Positions 26,290 to 35,890 of a DNA stretch of 64,000 nucleotides are shown here, one piece after another. Source of the DNA: Virgibacillus phasianinus (GTDB lineage Bacteria; Bacillota; Bacilli; Bacillales; Amphibacillaceae); the NCBI RefSeq assembly GCF_002216775.1, contig NZ_CP022315.1, forward strand, positions 2,542,001-2,606,000, in the 5' to 3' direction. The notes beneath the pieces were generated by a model, which was given only the letters and a program-made list of their open reading frames with translations, had not been told where the DNA came from and ran no database searches. Made by a program: the position numbers and the translations under genes. The first letter of the stretch is position 1. The number at the start of each line of letters is the position of its first letter.

Positions 26290-26997
26290 TTATTTAATTG
26301 CTGTTTCTAATGCAACAACCATCATTTCATTAAAAGTTGTTTGACGTTCTTCAGATGATGTTTCTTCTCCAGTTAGTATATGATCAGAAACGGTGAGTAC
26401 CGACAGAGCCTGTCGATTATATTTTGCCGCAAGTGTGTATAATGCAGAGGATTCCATCTCAATTGCTAATACTTTGTAGCTGGCAAGCAGTTCATTTAAT
26501 TCTTTAGCGTTATCACGGTAAAATGTATCGCTTGTAAATACGTTGCCTGCCCGTAAATTCATTCCTTTTTCGATGCCGACATCATATGCCTTTTTCAGTA
26601 AATCAAAATCAGCCAATGGCGCATAGTCAATACCATTAAACACCATCCGGTTGATTTGTGAGTCAGTTGTTGCACCCTGGGCAAGGATTACGTCACGGAC
26701 CTTCACATCCTTTTGAATGGCACCACATGTACCGACCCGAATCAACTTCTGTACATCATAGCTTTGAATTAATTCATTCACATAAATAGAGATAGACGGT
26801 ACACCCATCCCAGTTCCCTGAACGGAAACACGTTCTCCTTTATATGTTCCAGTAAACCCATACATTCCGCGAACATCATTATATTGTGTCACATCTTCAA
26901 GAAACGTTTCTGCAATATATTTCGCTCTTAATGGGTCACCGGGTAATAGGATTTTGTCTGCTATATCACCTTTATTAGCACCGATATGTACACTCAT
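26290..26997 (-). CDS. deoD: DeoD, purine-nucleoside phosphorylase
   Basis: Hexameric, bacterial type II purine-nucleoside phosphorylase of 235 residues that splits (deoxy)ribonucleosides with phosphate. ATG at 26997 follows GGAGG; the N-terminus [20 protein letters not shown] is diagnostic. The phosphate site shows LPGDPLRAK and RVGTCGA; the ribose site EMESSALY; the base site TVSDH with the catalytic aspartate. Length is normal. Monocistronic. Confidence 0.93.
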   Translation of the reverse strand: MSVHIGANKGDIADKILLPGDPLRAKYIAETFLEDVTQYNDVRGMYGFTGTYKGERVSVQGTGMGVPSISIYVNELIQSYDVQKLIRVGTCGAIQKDVKVRDVILAQGATTDSQINRMVFNGIDYAPLADFDLLKKAYDVGIEKGMNLRAGNVFTSDTFYRDNAKELNELLASYKVLAIEMESSALYTLAAKYNRQALSVLTVSDHILTGEETSSEERQTTFNEMMVVALETAIK

Positions 26998-27201
26998 TTT
27001 TGTTCCTCCTGTTACATGCTTTTCTTTATAAAGTAACGTTATCACAATGGTTGACGAAAAACAAATGAATTACGGTCCAAAGAGGTTTGTTGTTTTTGTT
27101 TCATTCATGCGAAAAATTGTATATAATAGAAGTGGTTTATTTTTTACATAATCCATGTAAATTTTAATAATCATATAGATATTAGGAAAGGATGAGATAA
27201 A

Positions 27202-27465
27202 GTGAAAGAACAAACTTTTACAATTACCGCGGACACTGGCGTACATGCCCGTCCAGCAACATTACTAGTGAACAAAGCAGGACAATTTGAATCAGAGGTT
27301 GAGGTTTCTTATAATGGAAAAACTGTAAACCTTAAATCAATTATGGGTGTTATGTCCTTGGGTGTTCCAAAGGGTGCAGAAATTAAGGTTACTGCAACAG
27401 GCGGCGATGAAGAGGAAGCGCTTAATGGTGTTGCTGAAGTAATTAAAGAACATTTAGGTGAATAA
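27202..27465 (+). CDS. ptsH: HPr phosphocarrier protein
   Basis: PTS phosphocarrier of 87 residues; GTG start after AAAGGATGAG. H15 (GVHARPAT) is the phosphorylation site for Enzyme I and S46 (LKSIMGVMSLG) the HPr-kinase site, so it can serve both transport and CcpA-dependent repression. H15 excludes Crh, which has glutamine. Unlike the usual ptsHI operon, the gene stands alone: a terminator follows, then khtTU, and no Enzyme I gene is near. Confidence 0.9.
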   Translation: MKEQTFTITADTGVHARPATLLVNKAGQFESEVEVSYNGKTVNLKSIMGVMSLGVPKGAEIKVTATGGDEEEALNGVAEVIKEHLGE

Positions 27466-27471
27466 GTAAAG

Positions 27472-27510
27472 AAGCTAGAGCGAATGATAACTCTAGCTTT
27501 TTATTTTTTA
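27472..27510 (+). terminator. terminator after ptsH
   Basis: A 9-bp stem AAGCTAGAG (27472-27480) with CTCTAGCTT (27491-27499), then TTTATTTTTTA. It isolates ptsH from khtT. Confidence 0.85.
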
Positions 27511-27513
27511 CTT

Positions 27514-27546
27514 GCCATTAGTTCTTGGCGACAAGCCAAGATTTTC
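27514..27546. repeat. 33-bp dispersed repeat, copy 1
   Basis: A core running from GCCATTAGTTCTTGGCG to AAGATTTTC is identical at 59414-59446, and a degraded version is at about 42151-42183. It contains the inverted pair CTTGGC/GCCAAG. It overlaps the untranslated start of the khtT reading frame. Confidence 0.8.
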
Positions 27547-27584
27547 AAAAAAAATATTTATTAGCTAAACACGAGGTGAATGAT

Positions 27585-28079
27585 TTGAATATTTCCGTAT
27601 CACAACTGCCAGGTATTGGTCAGAAAATTACCTTTAAAACCTCAGAGGACAGTATGCTGGTTATTATCGTACACCATACTGGTAAACGAGAACTGTATTT
27701 TTTTGAGGACGTTGACGGGGAAGAAGCGGATTTTGCAATGGATTTAACCCCGGAGGAAACCAGAGAACTTGCTGCACAGTTGCTCGGTGCGACCTATCAG
27801 CCTGCGGACATTGAAAAAATGCGGATGTTTAAACGACAAATTATTGTTGATTATATTAAGGTGAAAGAAAAGTCTGTACTTGTTAATAAGTCTATCGAAG
27901 AATCTGACGTTAGAAATAAAACCGGTGCAACAATTATTGGAATTGTCCATGGTGACGATGTAATCGCAATTCCTGAAACAGATACAACACTGCAACCTGG
28001 TGATGTATTGATGTCTATTGGCAAGGAAGACCAGATATCAGCATTATCAAAGCTCTGCCAGGGAGAGGAATTGGATTAA
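27585..28079 (+). CDS. khtT: KhtT, regulatory subunit of K+/H+ antiporter
   Basis: Cytoplasmic regulator of 164 residues. TTG at 27585 with GAGGTGA five bases upstream gives LNISVSQLPGIGQKITF, the normal KhtT start; the longer frame from 27525 reads through a dispersed repeat. The C-terminal half is an RCK-C/TrkA-C domain (about 75-160) with the phrase GATIIGIVHGDDVIAIP, which binds nucleotide-type ligands in the B. subtilis protein. It is coupled to khtU, whose frame overlaps its end. Confidence 0.83.
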   Translation: MNISVSQLPGIGQKITFKTSEDSMLVIIVHHTGKRELYFFEDVDGEEADFAMDLTPEETRELAAQLLGATYQPADIEKMRMFKRQIIVDYIKVKEKSVLVNKSIEESDVRNKTGATIIGIVHGDDVIAIPETDTTLQPGDVLMSIGKEDQISALSKLCQGEELD

Positions 28080-29259
28080 TTGGCTAAGTGAATTTCCCAC
28101 ATTATTAGGTGCCGGTTTAGTTTTATTAGGAATTTTCGTTTTGGGCTTTGTTGCATTAAAGACAAAGTTTCCTAGTGTTATTCTTTATATTTTAATGGGA
28201 ATAGTTTTAGCAGGGTTATTAAATCATAATTCCATTCTGCATTTCTCAAGTGAAGTCGCAATTGTTCTAATGTTTTTCCTGCTGGGTTTGGAATTTAGTA
28301 CAAAAAGGCTGGGCGCGATTGCCAAGAAAATTTGGAGCTCGGGATTACTTGATGTGGGACTAAGTCTGGTCGTGACCATGTTTATTGCATTTGGATTTGG
28401 CATGGATTGGTTCAATGCATTCCTAATCGGTGGTATTACATACGCAACAAGTTCATCCATTACAGCGAAGTTGCTGGATGACAAAGGAAGAATGGCAAAT
28501 GCGGAAACGGAATTTGTATTAGGTATACTTATTTTTGAAGATCTGATTGCGCCTGTTATTGTTGCCATATTGATTGCCCTTAGCTCGGGTGAATCCTTTA
28601 CAGGAAATGATTTGCTGATATTGTTTGGCAAAATTGTTGGACTGGCTCTACTGGCAATTATTCTTGGCAAGACGGTATTTAAGCGGTTTGAAAGGTTTTT
28701 GCTCCGTATTGATGATGAAGACTTTAAATTTGCATTATTAGTTGGAATATCTATTTCGTTCGGTGGATTAGCCTTGTATCTGGGATTATCAGAGGTCCTT
28801 GGCGCATTCCTTGCTGGTGTCATGCTAGCCGAAATTGGGAAAATTGAGCGCGTAGAAAGTACCGTAACGCCAATTAAAAACCTGATGCTGCCAACGTTTT
28901 TTGTTTACTTTGGTACGACAATTGATATCGGATCAGGAATACCGATGCCATTGCTTCTTATAACCCTGCTCATCTGGTCTGTTGTTGCCAAGATACTTGT
29001 AGGCATGGTTGGCGGTAAGCTATATGGTCTCTCAAAACGGGTATCCTTACGAGCTGGTTTATCTATTTGTGCCAGAGGGGAATTTTCAGTGGTTATTGCC
29101 AGTGTGGCACTTGGTTCCATCAAAGTATTTGGTGGTATCTATATTATTTTCTCAGCGTTTATAGGCATGCTTCTGTTTAGTTATGCGAATAAAATCACCT
29201 ATAAAATCTATGGTAAACCCGTAAAGAAAAAGAAAGACCTAAAGGTACCAGGATCATAA
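28075..29259 (+). CDS. khtU: KhtU, CPA2-family K+/H+ antiporter
   Basis: Membrane antiporter with about 12 helices that exports K+ in exchange for H+, gated by KhtT. The start is unclear. The in-frame TTG at 28018 lies 60 bases inside khtT and adds 19 polar residues. An ATT at 28075 has GGGAGAGG six bases before it and gives NWLSEFPTLLGAGLVLLG; no ATG, GTG or TTG in this frame is well placed. Family signs: FLLGLEFS, GGITYATSSSITAKLL and LGAFLAGVMLAE. It ends in a lysine-rich tail without an RCK domain. Confidence 0.82.
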   Translation: MNWLSEFPTLLGAGLVLLGIFVLGFVALKTKFPSVILYILMGIVLAGLLNHNSILHFSSEVAIVLMFFLLGLEFSTKRLGAIAKKIWSSGLLDVGLSLVVTMFIAFGFGMDWFNAFLIGGITYATSSSITAKLLDDKGRMANAETEFVLGILIFEDLIAPVIVAILIALSSGESFTGNDLLILFGKIVGLALLAIILGKTVFKRFERFLLRIDDEDFKFALLVGISISFGGLALYLGLSEVLGAFLAGVMLAEIGKIERVESTVTPIKNLMLPTFFVYFGTTIDIGSGIPMPLLLITLLIWSVVAKILVGMVGGKLYGLSKRVSLRAGLSICARGEFSVVIASVALGSIKVFGGIYIIFSAFIGMLLFSYANKITYKIYGKPVKKKKDLKVPGS

Positions 29260-29263
29260 AGGG

Positions 29264-29303
29264 AAAAGCAGCGTTCATGCTATTTTGCATGAACGCTGCT
29301 TTT
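29264..29303. terminator. bidirectional terminator between khtU and kapB
   Basis: Perfect 17-bp stem (29264-29280 with 29287-29303, loop TATTTT), with A run left and T run right, for the convergent genes. Confidence 0.9.
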
Positions 29304-29304
29304 C

Positions 29305-29682
29305 TTAATAATACTTTCGCTCCAGTTCCACTAAGGCTTCAAGCGCTTTTTGATTGTATGCAGTATCTTTCTCAGATAGTTTGTCTTTCAGCACCCTGAC
29401 AGCTTGTTTTAACGATACTTGGTATTCTGGCACTTCCTCATCAAATGGTTTAACAGCCGACTTGGCCACATTCATTTTTTCAGTAAAGGCTAATGCCTTT
29501 CGTTCATGAAAGAATATATCATCAATCTTACCCGGATTATGAAGATCTCCTTGCATGGGGTGCTTATGAACCGCCAATACCTTGATAAGGTATCGATTGC
29601 CGCGGTCTTCCATTACTTCTCCTATGTAAGTTCCTGAATTATAATTTGCGCGGACGACTTGTCCAATTTTTGCGTCTTGCAT
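29305..29682 (-). CDS. kapB: KapB, kinase-associated protein of sporulation
   Basis: A 125-residue protein of the KapB family, which in B. subtilis is needed for KinB to feed the Spo0 phosphorelay. Diagnostic phrases: GQVVRANYNSGTYIGEV, VLAVHKHPMQGDLHNPG and FFHERKAL. The N-terminus here has no signal peptide or lipobox, despite the family's lipoprotein name. kinB, its usual neighbour, is not present beside it. Confidence 0.85.
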   Translation of the reverse strand: MQDAKIGQVVRANYNSGTYIGEVMEDRGNRYLIKVLAVHKHPMQGDLHNPGKIDDIFFHERKALAFTEKMNVAKSAVKPFDEEVPEYQVSLKQAVRVLKDKLSEKDTAYNQKALEALVELERKYY

Positions 29683-29849
29683 TATAAAAAACCTCCCCGT
29701 TTAAAATGTTGACTCTAAATCCATTTTACTTCATTCGGGTCGATAACAACAAACATCGCACTCCATTATGTCATCTTTATGAACTTGTTTTATTTGGGTT
29801 TAAGGAAAAGGGTAGATTTGGTATAATTATGTCGAAAGGCGTGAAGTCT

Positions 29850-30062
29850 ATGATGGATTTTCTGTATTTTCCAGAGGACAAGACGGAATATATTCCAGCA
29901 GTAATAACCTTACTTATTTTTATGCTTGGTGCAGCTATTACGATGTATATTTTTTATAAATACTCCAAACGGGAAGAACAACGTATTAATGAAAAATATA
30001 ATTTAAATGATGATAATAATGACAAAACAAACACGGAGGATCATGGCGATAAAGGTGAGTAA
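29850..30062 (+). CDS. small single-pass membrane protein
   Basis: A 70-residue protein of unknown function starting at one of two adjacent ATGs (29850/29853) behind AAAGGCG; an ATG at 29829 would add seven residues. One membrane helix (ITLLIFMLGAAITMYIF), then an E/R/K-rich stretch and an N/D-rich tail, like small YjcZ- or CcoQ-type membrane peptides but not assigned. A strong hairpin follows. Confidence 0.55.
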   Translation: MMDFLYFPEDKTEYIPAVITLLIFMLGAAITMYIFYKYSKREEQRINEKYNLNDDNNDKTNTEDHGDKGE

Positions 30063-30080
30063 TCCGTGAAAAAAACTATT

Positions 30081-30113
30081 AAACGTTGCCCATTAATATA
30101 GGCAACGTTTTTT
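30081..30113. terminator. terminator between small membrane gene and patB
   Basis: Perfect 10-bp stem AAACGTTGCC (30081-30090) with GGCAACGTTT (30101-30110), T run on the right and A run on the left. Confidence 0.85.
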
Positions 30114-30120
30114 AAGTTAT

Positions 30121-31284
30121 CTATTTCACGGCATTAATGATCCGGTTCACACCTTCTTCAAGCGTCGCTTTTGGGCAAGCGATATTCATGCGCATAAATT
30201 GGCTTCCTTCCTCGCCGTATTCAATTCCCGCGTTCATCCCTACCCGGGCCTGTTCAATCATAAATTTTTTCAAGGATTTGTCATCTAGGCCTAAGGCGCT
30301 GCAATCTATCCACAATAGATACGTTCCTTCAGATTGGATCACCTTTAATTGTTTTGCGTGTTGGTCAAACATAGCAACAACGTAATCTCGATGTTCCTGT
30401 AATATGTTCCGTAATTCGTCAAGCCAATCGTCCCCATGATTATATGCAGTTTCAAGAGCTATGTTACCCATGGTATTTAACATGTGGTGACCTTGACTTT
30501 CCAATTGTTCCGTTAAGGTTGCTCGTTTTTTCTCATCCGCCATAACAATGTAGGAAGCCTGTAACCCAGCCAAATTAAATGTTTTTGAAGGTGACATAAA
30601 GGTAATTGTCTGCTGGTTGATTTCTTCTGATAATGTTGCAATTGGGATGTGCTTATTTCCCGGAAAAGTTAAGTCCCCATGTATTTCGTCGCTGATAATT
30701 AAAACATCATAGGCGACACATAAGTCTGCCATTTTCTTCAGTTCATCCCGTTGCCAAACTCTTCCGACCGGATTATGCGGGGAGCAAAGGACAAATGCTT
30801 TTACGCCGTTTTTTAATTTCTTTTCAAAGTCCTCGAAATCAATTTGATATGTGTTATCGCTGTATTTTAATGGGCTTTTCACAACTTCACGGTTATGTTT
30901 TTTTATTACATTATAGAATGGTGTGTATACTGGTGTTTGGATTAAGATTTTGTCACTTGGTTCAGTGAAAGCCTGAACTGCCATGTGCAGACTTGCTACA
31001 ACACCAGGACTAAACGCAAGCCAATCAGTTTGAATCGACCAATTATGGCGTCGTTTCAACCAATTTGCGATAGAATCTTTCACATCATTATCAAGAATAG
31101 TATAGCCGAATATTCCGTGTTTCGACCGTTTTACCAGGGCATCAATGACCGGTTGGGGAGTTTGAAAATCCATGTCCGCAACCCACATTGGTAAAACATC
31201 ATTTGATTGAAAAACATCCTGTAAGATATCCCATTTCACAGAGCGGGTATCTTTCCGATTATGTACATCAGTAAAATTTAGCAT
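30121..31284 (-). CDS. patB: PatB/MalY-family PLP enzyme (cystathionine beta-lyase)
   Basis: Fold-type I aminotransferase-like enzyme of 387 residues, expected to split C-S bonds in cystathionine or cysteine. I use ATG 31284 with AGAAGGAGG upstream. Marks: VLPMWVADMDFQTP (MalY/PatB start), the LCSPHNPVGRVW loop, DEIHGDLTF (PLP aspartate) and SPSKTFNLAGLQ with the PLP lysine. Monocistronic. The exact substrate cannot be told from the sequence. Confidence 0.87.
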   Translation of the reverse strand: MLNFTDVHNRKDTRSVKWDILQDVFQSNDVLPMWVADMDFQTPQPVIDALVKRSKHGIFGYTILDNDVKDSIANWLKRRHNWSIQTDWLAFSPGVVASLHMAVQAFTEPSDKILIQTPVYTPFYNVIKKHNREVVKSPLKYSDNTYQIDFEDFEKKLKNGVKAFVLCSPHNPVGRVWQRDELKKMADLCVAYDVLIISDEIHGDLTFPGNKHIPIATLSEEINQQTITFMSPSKTFNLAGLQASYIVMADEKKRATLTEQLESQGHHMLNTMGNIALETAYNHGDDWLDELRNILQEHRDYVVAMFDQHAKQLKVIQSEGTYLLWIDCSALGLDDKSLKKFMIEQARVGMNAGIEYGEEGSQFMRMNIACPKATLEEGVNRIINAVK

Positions 31285-31308
31285 CTTAAAAAAACCTCCT
31301 TCTGTCAT

Positions 31309-31684
31309 TTAATTAGTATATCGAATTATATTTACTTCAAGCAAGAAAGGCGTCTTTACCACAAAAAAAGCAAAGCGTTAAACGCCTTGCTCACAGGGGG
31401 AATACGAGAAAGTCTTACACTAGTAGTATTACCCTTTCTTTTATATAATAAACACATTTTGACAATTTTTATGAAAAACTGTTTCTAAAAGATCGTTGCT
31501 TTGCACAAAATCCATAAACTGCGAACTAACTAAAATCATGTTCGGCGTCCTGCGACCGCTGTCTGTGGAAAAACATTACGCTTTCCGTGGGCTCGCGCTG
31601 AGCCTCCCCGACAGCAAAGACCGCTATCTGCGGGAATAGTAGCAACAAACCATGCGAAAAGAGCTTTATGAAAAAAATAGAGTC
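31309..31684. other. gene-free stretch with dispersed repeats
   Basis: Between divergently placed stop and start regions of patB and pgi. It holds an imperfect hairpin at 31369-31391, and from about 31485 to 31680 sequence of the dispersed repeat family found at 42225-42300 and 49720-49860. The 26 bases at 31580-31605 are identical to 49789-49814. No gene seen. Confidence 0.6.
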
Positions 31685-33031
31685 CTATAACCGTTTTTCC
31701 AAATCTGTTTTTGCCTCTTCATATCCTGGCTTTCCTAATAACGCAAACATATTTTTCTTGTATGCCTCAACGCCGGGCTGATCAAAAGGATTCACCCCTA
31801 ATAAATAACCACTGATTGCACAGGATTTTTCAAAGAAATAGACCATGTAACCAAATGTATAAGCATCAAGGGCAGGAAGTTCAATTACTAAATTAGGAAC
31901 TCCACCATCGTTATGGGCAATCATTGTTCCCTGGAATGCTTTATCATTAATTTCGTGAAGGCCCTTTCCAGTTAAATAATTTAACCCGTCAAGATTTTGC
32001 TCGTCTTCTTGTAAGATAGTCTCCCTCTTGGATGAATTAACGTGTAATACGGTCTCAAATATATCCCTTCTGCCATCTTGGATGTATTGACCCAAAGAAT
32101 GGAGGTCAGTTGTGAAGTTAGCTGAAGCCGGGAAAATTCCTTTTTGATCTTTCCCCTCACTTTCACCAAATAATTGTTTCCACCACTCAGCAACATAGTG
32201 CAGGTGGGGTTCGTAATTCACGAGCATTTCAATGGTTTTGCCTTTATTGTATAAACAATTTCGTACTGCTGCATATTGATATGCTGGATTCCGTTCCAAT
32301 GAATCGACAGTTAAATCGTCTGCAGCTTTCTTAGCACCATCCATCATCTCATCAATGGATATTCCGCTTGCGGCAATTGGCAACAACCCAACAGCCGTTA
32401 AAACTGAATAACGTCCACCAACATCATCTGGGATAATGAAACTTTCGTAGCCCTCTTCTGTTGCAAGCTCCTTCAATGCGCCTTTTTCTTTATCTGTAGT
32501 TGCATAAATTCTTTTTCTAGCTTGGTCACTACCGTATTTCTCCTCTAAAAAATTACGGAAGATACGGAAAGCAATCGCCGGCTCTGTAGTCGTTCCGCTT
32601 TTCGAAATAATATTAATGGAAACATCTTTATCCTGCAGAACATCCAGTAGTTCCTGCATGTATGTTGAACTAAGATGATGTCCGACGAAAATAATTTGTG
32701 GCGCTTGCCGGTCATCCTTATTAATTAAATGGGAAAAAGAATGATTCAGCATTTCGATTGCCGCCCGGGCTCCTAGATAAGATCCGCCGATTCCAATTAC
32801 TAATAAAACATCCGAATCAGCTTTTATTTTTTCAGCACTTGCTTTTACCCGATTAAATTCTTCCTGATCGAACGAGTTTGGTAAGTCAAGCCATCCTAAA
32901 AAATCATTGCCAGCCCCGGATTTTGTATGTAATGCATCATGTGCCGCTGAAATGGATTTATTCATTTGATCCAATTCATGTGGACGCAAGAACGGAAGTG
33001 CTCTTTTATATGAAAAATTAATGTGTGTCAT
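31685..33031 (-). CDS. pgi: Pgi, glucose-6-phosphate isomerase
   Basis: Glycolytic enzyme of 448 residues, the short bacterial form, converting glucose-6-phosphate to fructose-6-phosphate. ATG at 33031 follows AGGAGG. Marks: [28 protein letters not shown] (signature 1) and [10 protein letters not shown]; the C-terminal signature region lies near [12 protein letters not shown]. Length and motifs are normal. Monocistronic. Confidence 0.95.
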   Translation of the reverse strand: MTHINFSYKRALPFLRPHELDQMNKSISAAHDALHTKSGAGNDFLGWLDLPNSFDQEEFNRVKASAEKIKADSDVLLVIGIGGSYLGARAAIEMLNHSFSHLINKDDRQAPQIIFVGHHLSSTYMQELLDVLQDKDVSINIISKSGTTTEPAIAFRIFRNFLEEKYGSDQARKRIYATTDKEKGALKELATEEGYESFIIPDDVGGRYSVLTAVGLLPIAASGISIDEMMDGAKKAADDLTVDSLERNPAYQYAAVRNCLYNKGKTIEMLVNYEPHLHYVAEWWKQLFGESEGKDQKGIFPASANFTTDLHSLGQYIQDGRRDIFETVLHVNSSKRETILQEDEQNLDGLNYLTGKGLHEINDKAFQGTMIAHNDGGVPNLVIELPALDAYTFGYMVYFFEKSCAISGYLLGVNPFDQPGVEAYKKNMFALLGKPGYEEAKTDLEKRL

Positions 33032-33280
33032 GTTACGCCTCCTAGTATATCTATCTATTTCACTTTATCGAACTAATGTTGTGAAATCAAGAACAAGCAT
33101 GCATATATTTTTCTGATGGGGAAAAAATAGTTAGAAAGCAAGAAAAGCGCAAGCACCCGTTTAGAAGCGGACATTTTTTATACATTCTTATCCTTTAAAA
33201 AAAGAGACACACCTGTTCGAAATGACACTTGCTTGAGGGGCAGTATCATTCGATGGGTGAGCCTCTTCCAGAAAAGGAAA

Positions 33281-33667
33281 TTAGTTCTTGTATGTTTCTT
33301 CGCGGTCTTTGGATTGTTCAATCCATTCTTCAAGCTTATCTTTAAGCGTATTGAAACCAGCCGCGTTATCCTGTTGATTGCTTGCAGGTTGATTTCTAGG
33401 TGCTTTAGCTTGTTTTTTCGGTGCTTCTTCTGTTGCTCGAATAGATAATGATACTTTATTTTTATCAGAATCTACGTTTAATACTTTAACATTTACTTCA
33501 TCACCAACAGTTAAATGTTCATTAATATCTTTCACATACCCGTGCGTAACTTCAGAGATATGAACCAATCCTTGCGTTTCATCGTCTAAAGCAACAAATG
33601 CACCATATGGTTGAATTCCAGTGACTTTTCCTTCTAAAACCTGACCAGTCTCAAACTTGTCTGTCAT
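33281..33667 (-). CDS. yugI: YugI, S1 RNA-binding protein (general stress protein 13)
   Basis: A 128-residue protein with one S1 domain (about 6-75: GKVTGIQPYGAFVALDD, LVHISEV, VKVLNVD) and a basic, low-complexity tail rich in A, K, P and Q. ATG at 33667 with AGGAG upstream is preferred to ATG 33676. S1 proteins of this type bind RNA or ribosomes. Divergent from yugN, as in B. subtilis. Confidence 0.85.
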   Translation of the reverse strand: MTDKFETGQVLEGKVTGIQPYGAFVALDDETQGLVHISEVTHGYVKDINEHLTVGDEVNVKVLNVDSDKNKVSLSIRATEEAPKKQAKAPRNQPASNQQDNAAGFNTLKDKLEEWIEQSKDREETYKN

Positions 33668-33767
33668 GCTGAACAACTCCTATACCTTTATTCGATTCTT
33701 TTAACACAATATAATATTTTAGCACAAGTTGTGGATTCAAGCAAAAAATTCAGAAAGGAAGATAGAA

Positions 33768-34175
33768 ATGGTACCAATCGAGTCTGAAATTGAAAATACG
33801 ATAACCTCGTTATATATTCTGGAGGAACTGTTAAAACCAGAGGGATTTACCATCGGATCCAGCTGGGATTATGATAGCGGATATTTTGACTATTTGCTTG
33901 ATAACAAGGATACCTATTATTATTTGCGAATACCGTTTTATGCTGTGGCCGGATCTCTTGATTACCCAGGAGTTACTGTTCGCATGGACAAACCGTTCCT
34001 GCTTGCACATGAATATAAAAAGGGAAATGATGAGGATGCTGGCGTGGGAGCTATCCAAGGTGCCTTTGATCAATTTCAATCACCAAGCAACCCTGATGGG
34101 GATATGCCACCAGAGTATATTGATATGGGCAAAGATATGATCCGTAAGGTGGAGCAATTAATCGTTCCAAGCTGA
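33768..34175 (+). CDS. yugN: YugN-family protein
   Basis: A 135-residue soluble protein; ATG at 33768 after AAAGGAAGAT. The phrases GSSWDYDSGYFDYLLD and RIPFYAVAGSLDYPG are typical of the YugN-like family (function unknown). Its end overlaps the end of the convergent yugO by 18 bases, so neither has its own terminator. Confidence 0.78.
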   Translation: MVPIESEIENTITSLYILEELLKPEGFTIGSSWDYDSGYFDYLLDNKDTYYYLRIPFYAVAGSLDYPGVTVRMDKPFLLAHEYKKGNDEDAGVGAIQGAFDQFQSPSNPDGDMPPEYIDMGKDMIRKVEQLIVPS

Positions 34176-35162
34176 TATCGTGATAACGGTGTCACCGGAA
34201 TTTAATAAAAAGTCTGGTGAAGGATTTAATATCCATTCATCCATTCGGATCACACCAAGAAGGAGTTGATGACCTGCAAGGAAATGATTTACCCCGCTAA
34301 TAAAAGATTTTTCTTCCAAATCGGAAGGAAGTGTTTTCTTGATGACCTGCTGATTTTCCAGAAGATTTGTTATCAAGTCTATTGGGTCAGTTGTTCTAGT
34401 GAAATATAGTTCATGATACAATAAACTGCTTAGTAAATCATTTGGTCTGACGATGATGGTTGCACCCGCACGATATGCATTATCCATTTGTTTGTCAGAG
34501 AGGACTTCGGCAACCAATGGTATCTCTTTGTTATTTCCTCTAATAGCTACAGTCGTCAACACAGTATGGTAATCTGCGTGTTTTTCTTTTTTTGATGTAT
34601 CGGAAGTGACCAGGACTGATTTAGCATCACTTATATTTGCCTTCTGCAGTATTTCATCTTCACTAGCATCGCCGTAGATGAAGTGAACGGGAATTTGCTG
34701 ATAAGGCAGACGCGTGAGACTGTTATCGATAAGGACAATTTCAATAAGCTTATCCCTAGATCTGATCATATTAACAAGTTGCCGAGTTCGCTCATTCCAG
34801 CCTACAATGATAATATGATCATTTCCTTTGTAGGTAATCATCCCCTTTGATAAATTATTTTCGTGTTTAATTGTTTCGGCGGAGAAGGTTGTAATATAAA
34901 ATGTTAGCAGTCCTCCGCCAGATAATATCAATAATATACCAATAGCCTTACCCGTGACAGTCAATGGCACATAATCGCCATAACCAACTGTAGCGCCTGT
35001 TACAAATGCCCACCATACCCCATCAAAAATGGTGGGAAATTCTTCTGGTTCAACAAAATGAATCACTGTACCGAATAAGGTCATAAGCAGAAATACAGAA
35101 ATTAATAGGCGTAATATAATAGGAAGCCTGAAATAAATATGTTTAATAAATTCAACTCGCAT
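34158..35162 (-). CDS. yugO: YugO, two-helix potassium channel with RCK domain
   Basis: K+ channel of 334 residues. Two membrane helices flank the pore; the selectivity filter is TVGYGD. A cytoplasmic RCK-N domain follows (HIIIVGWNERTRQLVNM with the nucleotide-binding glycine region) and an RCK-C-like end. In B. subtilis YugO releases K+ for electrical signalling in biofilms. No YugP-type gene is near. Convergent overlap with yugN. Confidence 0.88.
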   Translation of the reverse strand: MRVEFIKHIYFRLPIILRLLISVFLLMTLFGTVIHFVEPEEFPTIFDGVWWAFVTGATVGYGDYVPLTVTGKAIGILLILSGGGLLTFYITTFSAETIKHENNLSKGMITYKGNDHIIIVGWNERTRQLVNMIRSRDKLIEIVLIDNSLTRLPYQQIPVHFIYGDASEDEILQKANISDAKSVLVTSDTSKKEKHADYHTVLTTVAIRGNNKEIPLVAEVLSDKQMDNAYRAGATIIVRPNDLLSSLLYHELYFTRTTDPIDLITNLLENQQVIKKTLPSDLEEKSFISGVNHFLAGHQLLLGVIRMDEWILNPSPDFLLNSGDTVITISAWND

Positions 35163-35217
35163 GATGTCACCTTTGATTGGAGATTTTCTTTACAGTATAG
35201 ACGAAATCGCAAAAAAA

Positions 35218-35241
35218 AAGACATCCACAAAAAGATGTCTT
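35218..35241 (-). terminator. terminator after the thioredoxin-like gene
   Basis: An 8-bp stem AAGACATC/GATGTCTT (35218-35225 with 35234-35241), with a long T run on the minus strand. Confidence 0.8.
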
Positions 35242-35809
35242 AGGAAACGGTAGCTGCTGCAATTGTTTTCTTAATGCTTTCGTATACTTCGTCCCCAAAA
35301 TCAGTATTGTCACGGAAAGATTTTGTCATGAATAGCAACATTTCATTCCATTTTTCCTTATAGTCGTCTGCACGCTCATCGGGTAAGTTTGCACGTGCAT
35401 CATTTAGGAAGTGTTGTATTTTATCAGCTCTCGGTCCCCATTTTGCTACTTCATTTCCGTCTTTATCAATGAAAACGAAAATGGGAATTGATCTTGATTT
35501 TCCGTTTGTCAGGTATTGATCCATGAGTTCCAAATTAGCATCTCTTGGAAACAATGCGATTCCCATCTGGCATTGTTCGGCAATCCGCAGTAAGATTGGT
35601 ACATTCAGCATAGCATCACCGCACCAATCAGCTGTTAATACCAGCACACGCAAATCCTTGGCGCGGATAGTTTGAAAAAAGTCAGTATCGTTAGGAACAG
35701 TGAAGTTATCATATATATGTAATAGATTTTCTTTGTGTTTTTCCATTGATTCTATATATTCATCAGGTGTTAAACCAGATTCATACCACTCATTCAAGGT
35801 CATAGCCAT
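35240..35809 (-). CDS. thioredoxin-fold family protein
   Basis: A 189-residue cytosolic protein. ATGs at 35809 and 35803 are both possible; AAAGGAG is at a better distance for 35803. A thioredoxin-like domain covers about 45-150, with VLVLTADWCGDAM where thioredoxin has WCGPC: one cysteine only, followed by SIPIFVFID with the cis-proline. It may act as a monothiol or binding protein. Family known in Bacillaceae, function not. Confidence 0.75.
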   Translation of the reverse strand: MAMTLNEWYESGLTPDEYIESMEKHKENLLHIYDNFTVPNDTDFFQTIRAKDLRVLVLTADWCGDAMLNVPILLRIAEQCQMGIALFPRDANLELMDQYLTNGKSRSIPIFVFIDKDGNEVAKWGPRADKIQHFLNDARANLPDERADDYKEKWNEMLLFMTKSFRDNTDFGDEVYESIKKTIAAATVS

Positions 35810-35890
35810 TTCTCTCCTTTAGGTCGTCTTTGTAGAAGTTTACCCAACTTGCGGCATTGTGTAAACAAATGTGCTCCAGTGTCAAAAATT

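Noticed and set aside
27202-27465. Crh instead of HPr
   Set aside because: Histidine is present at position 15; Crh has glutamine there.
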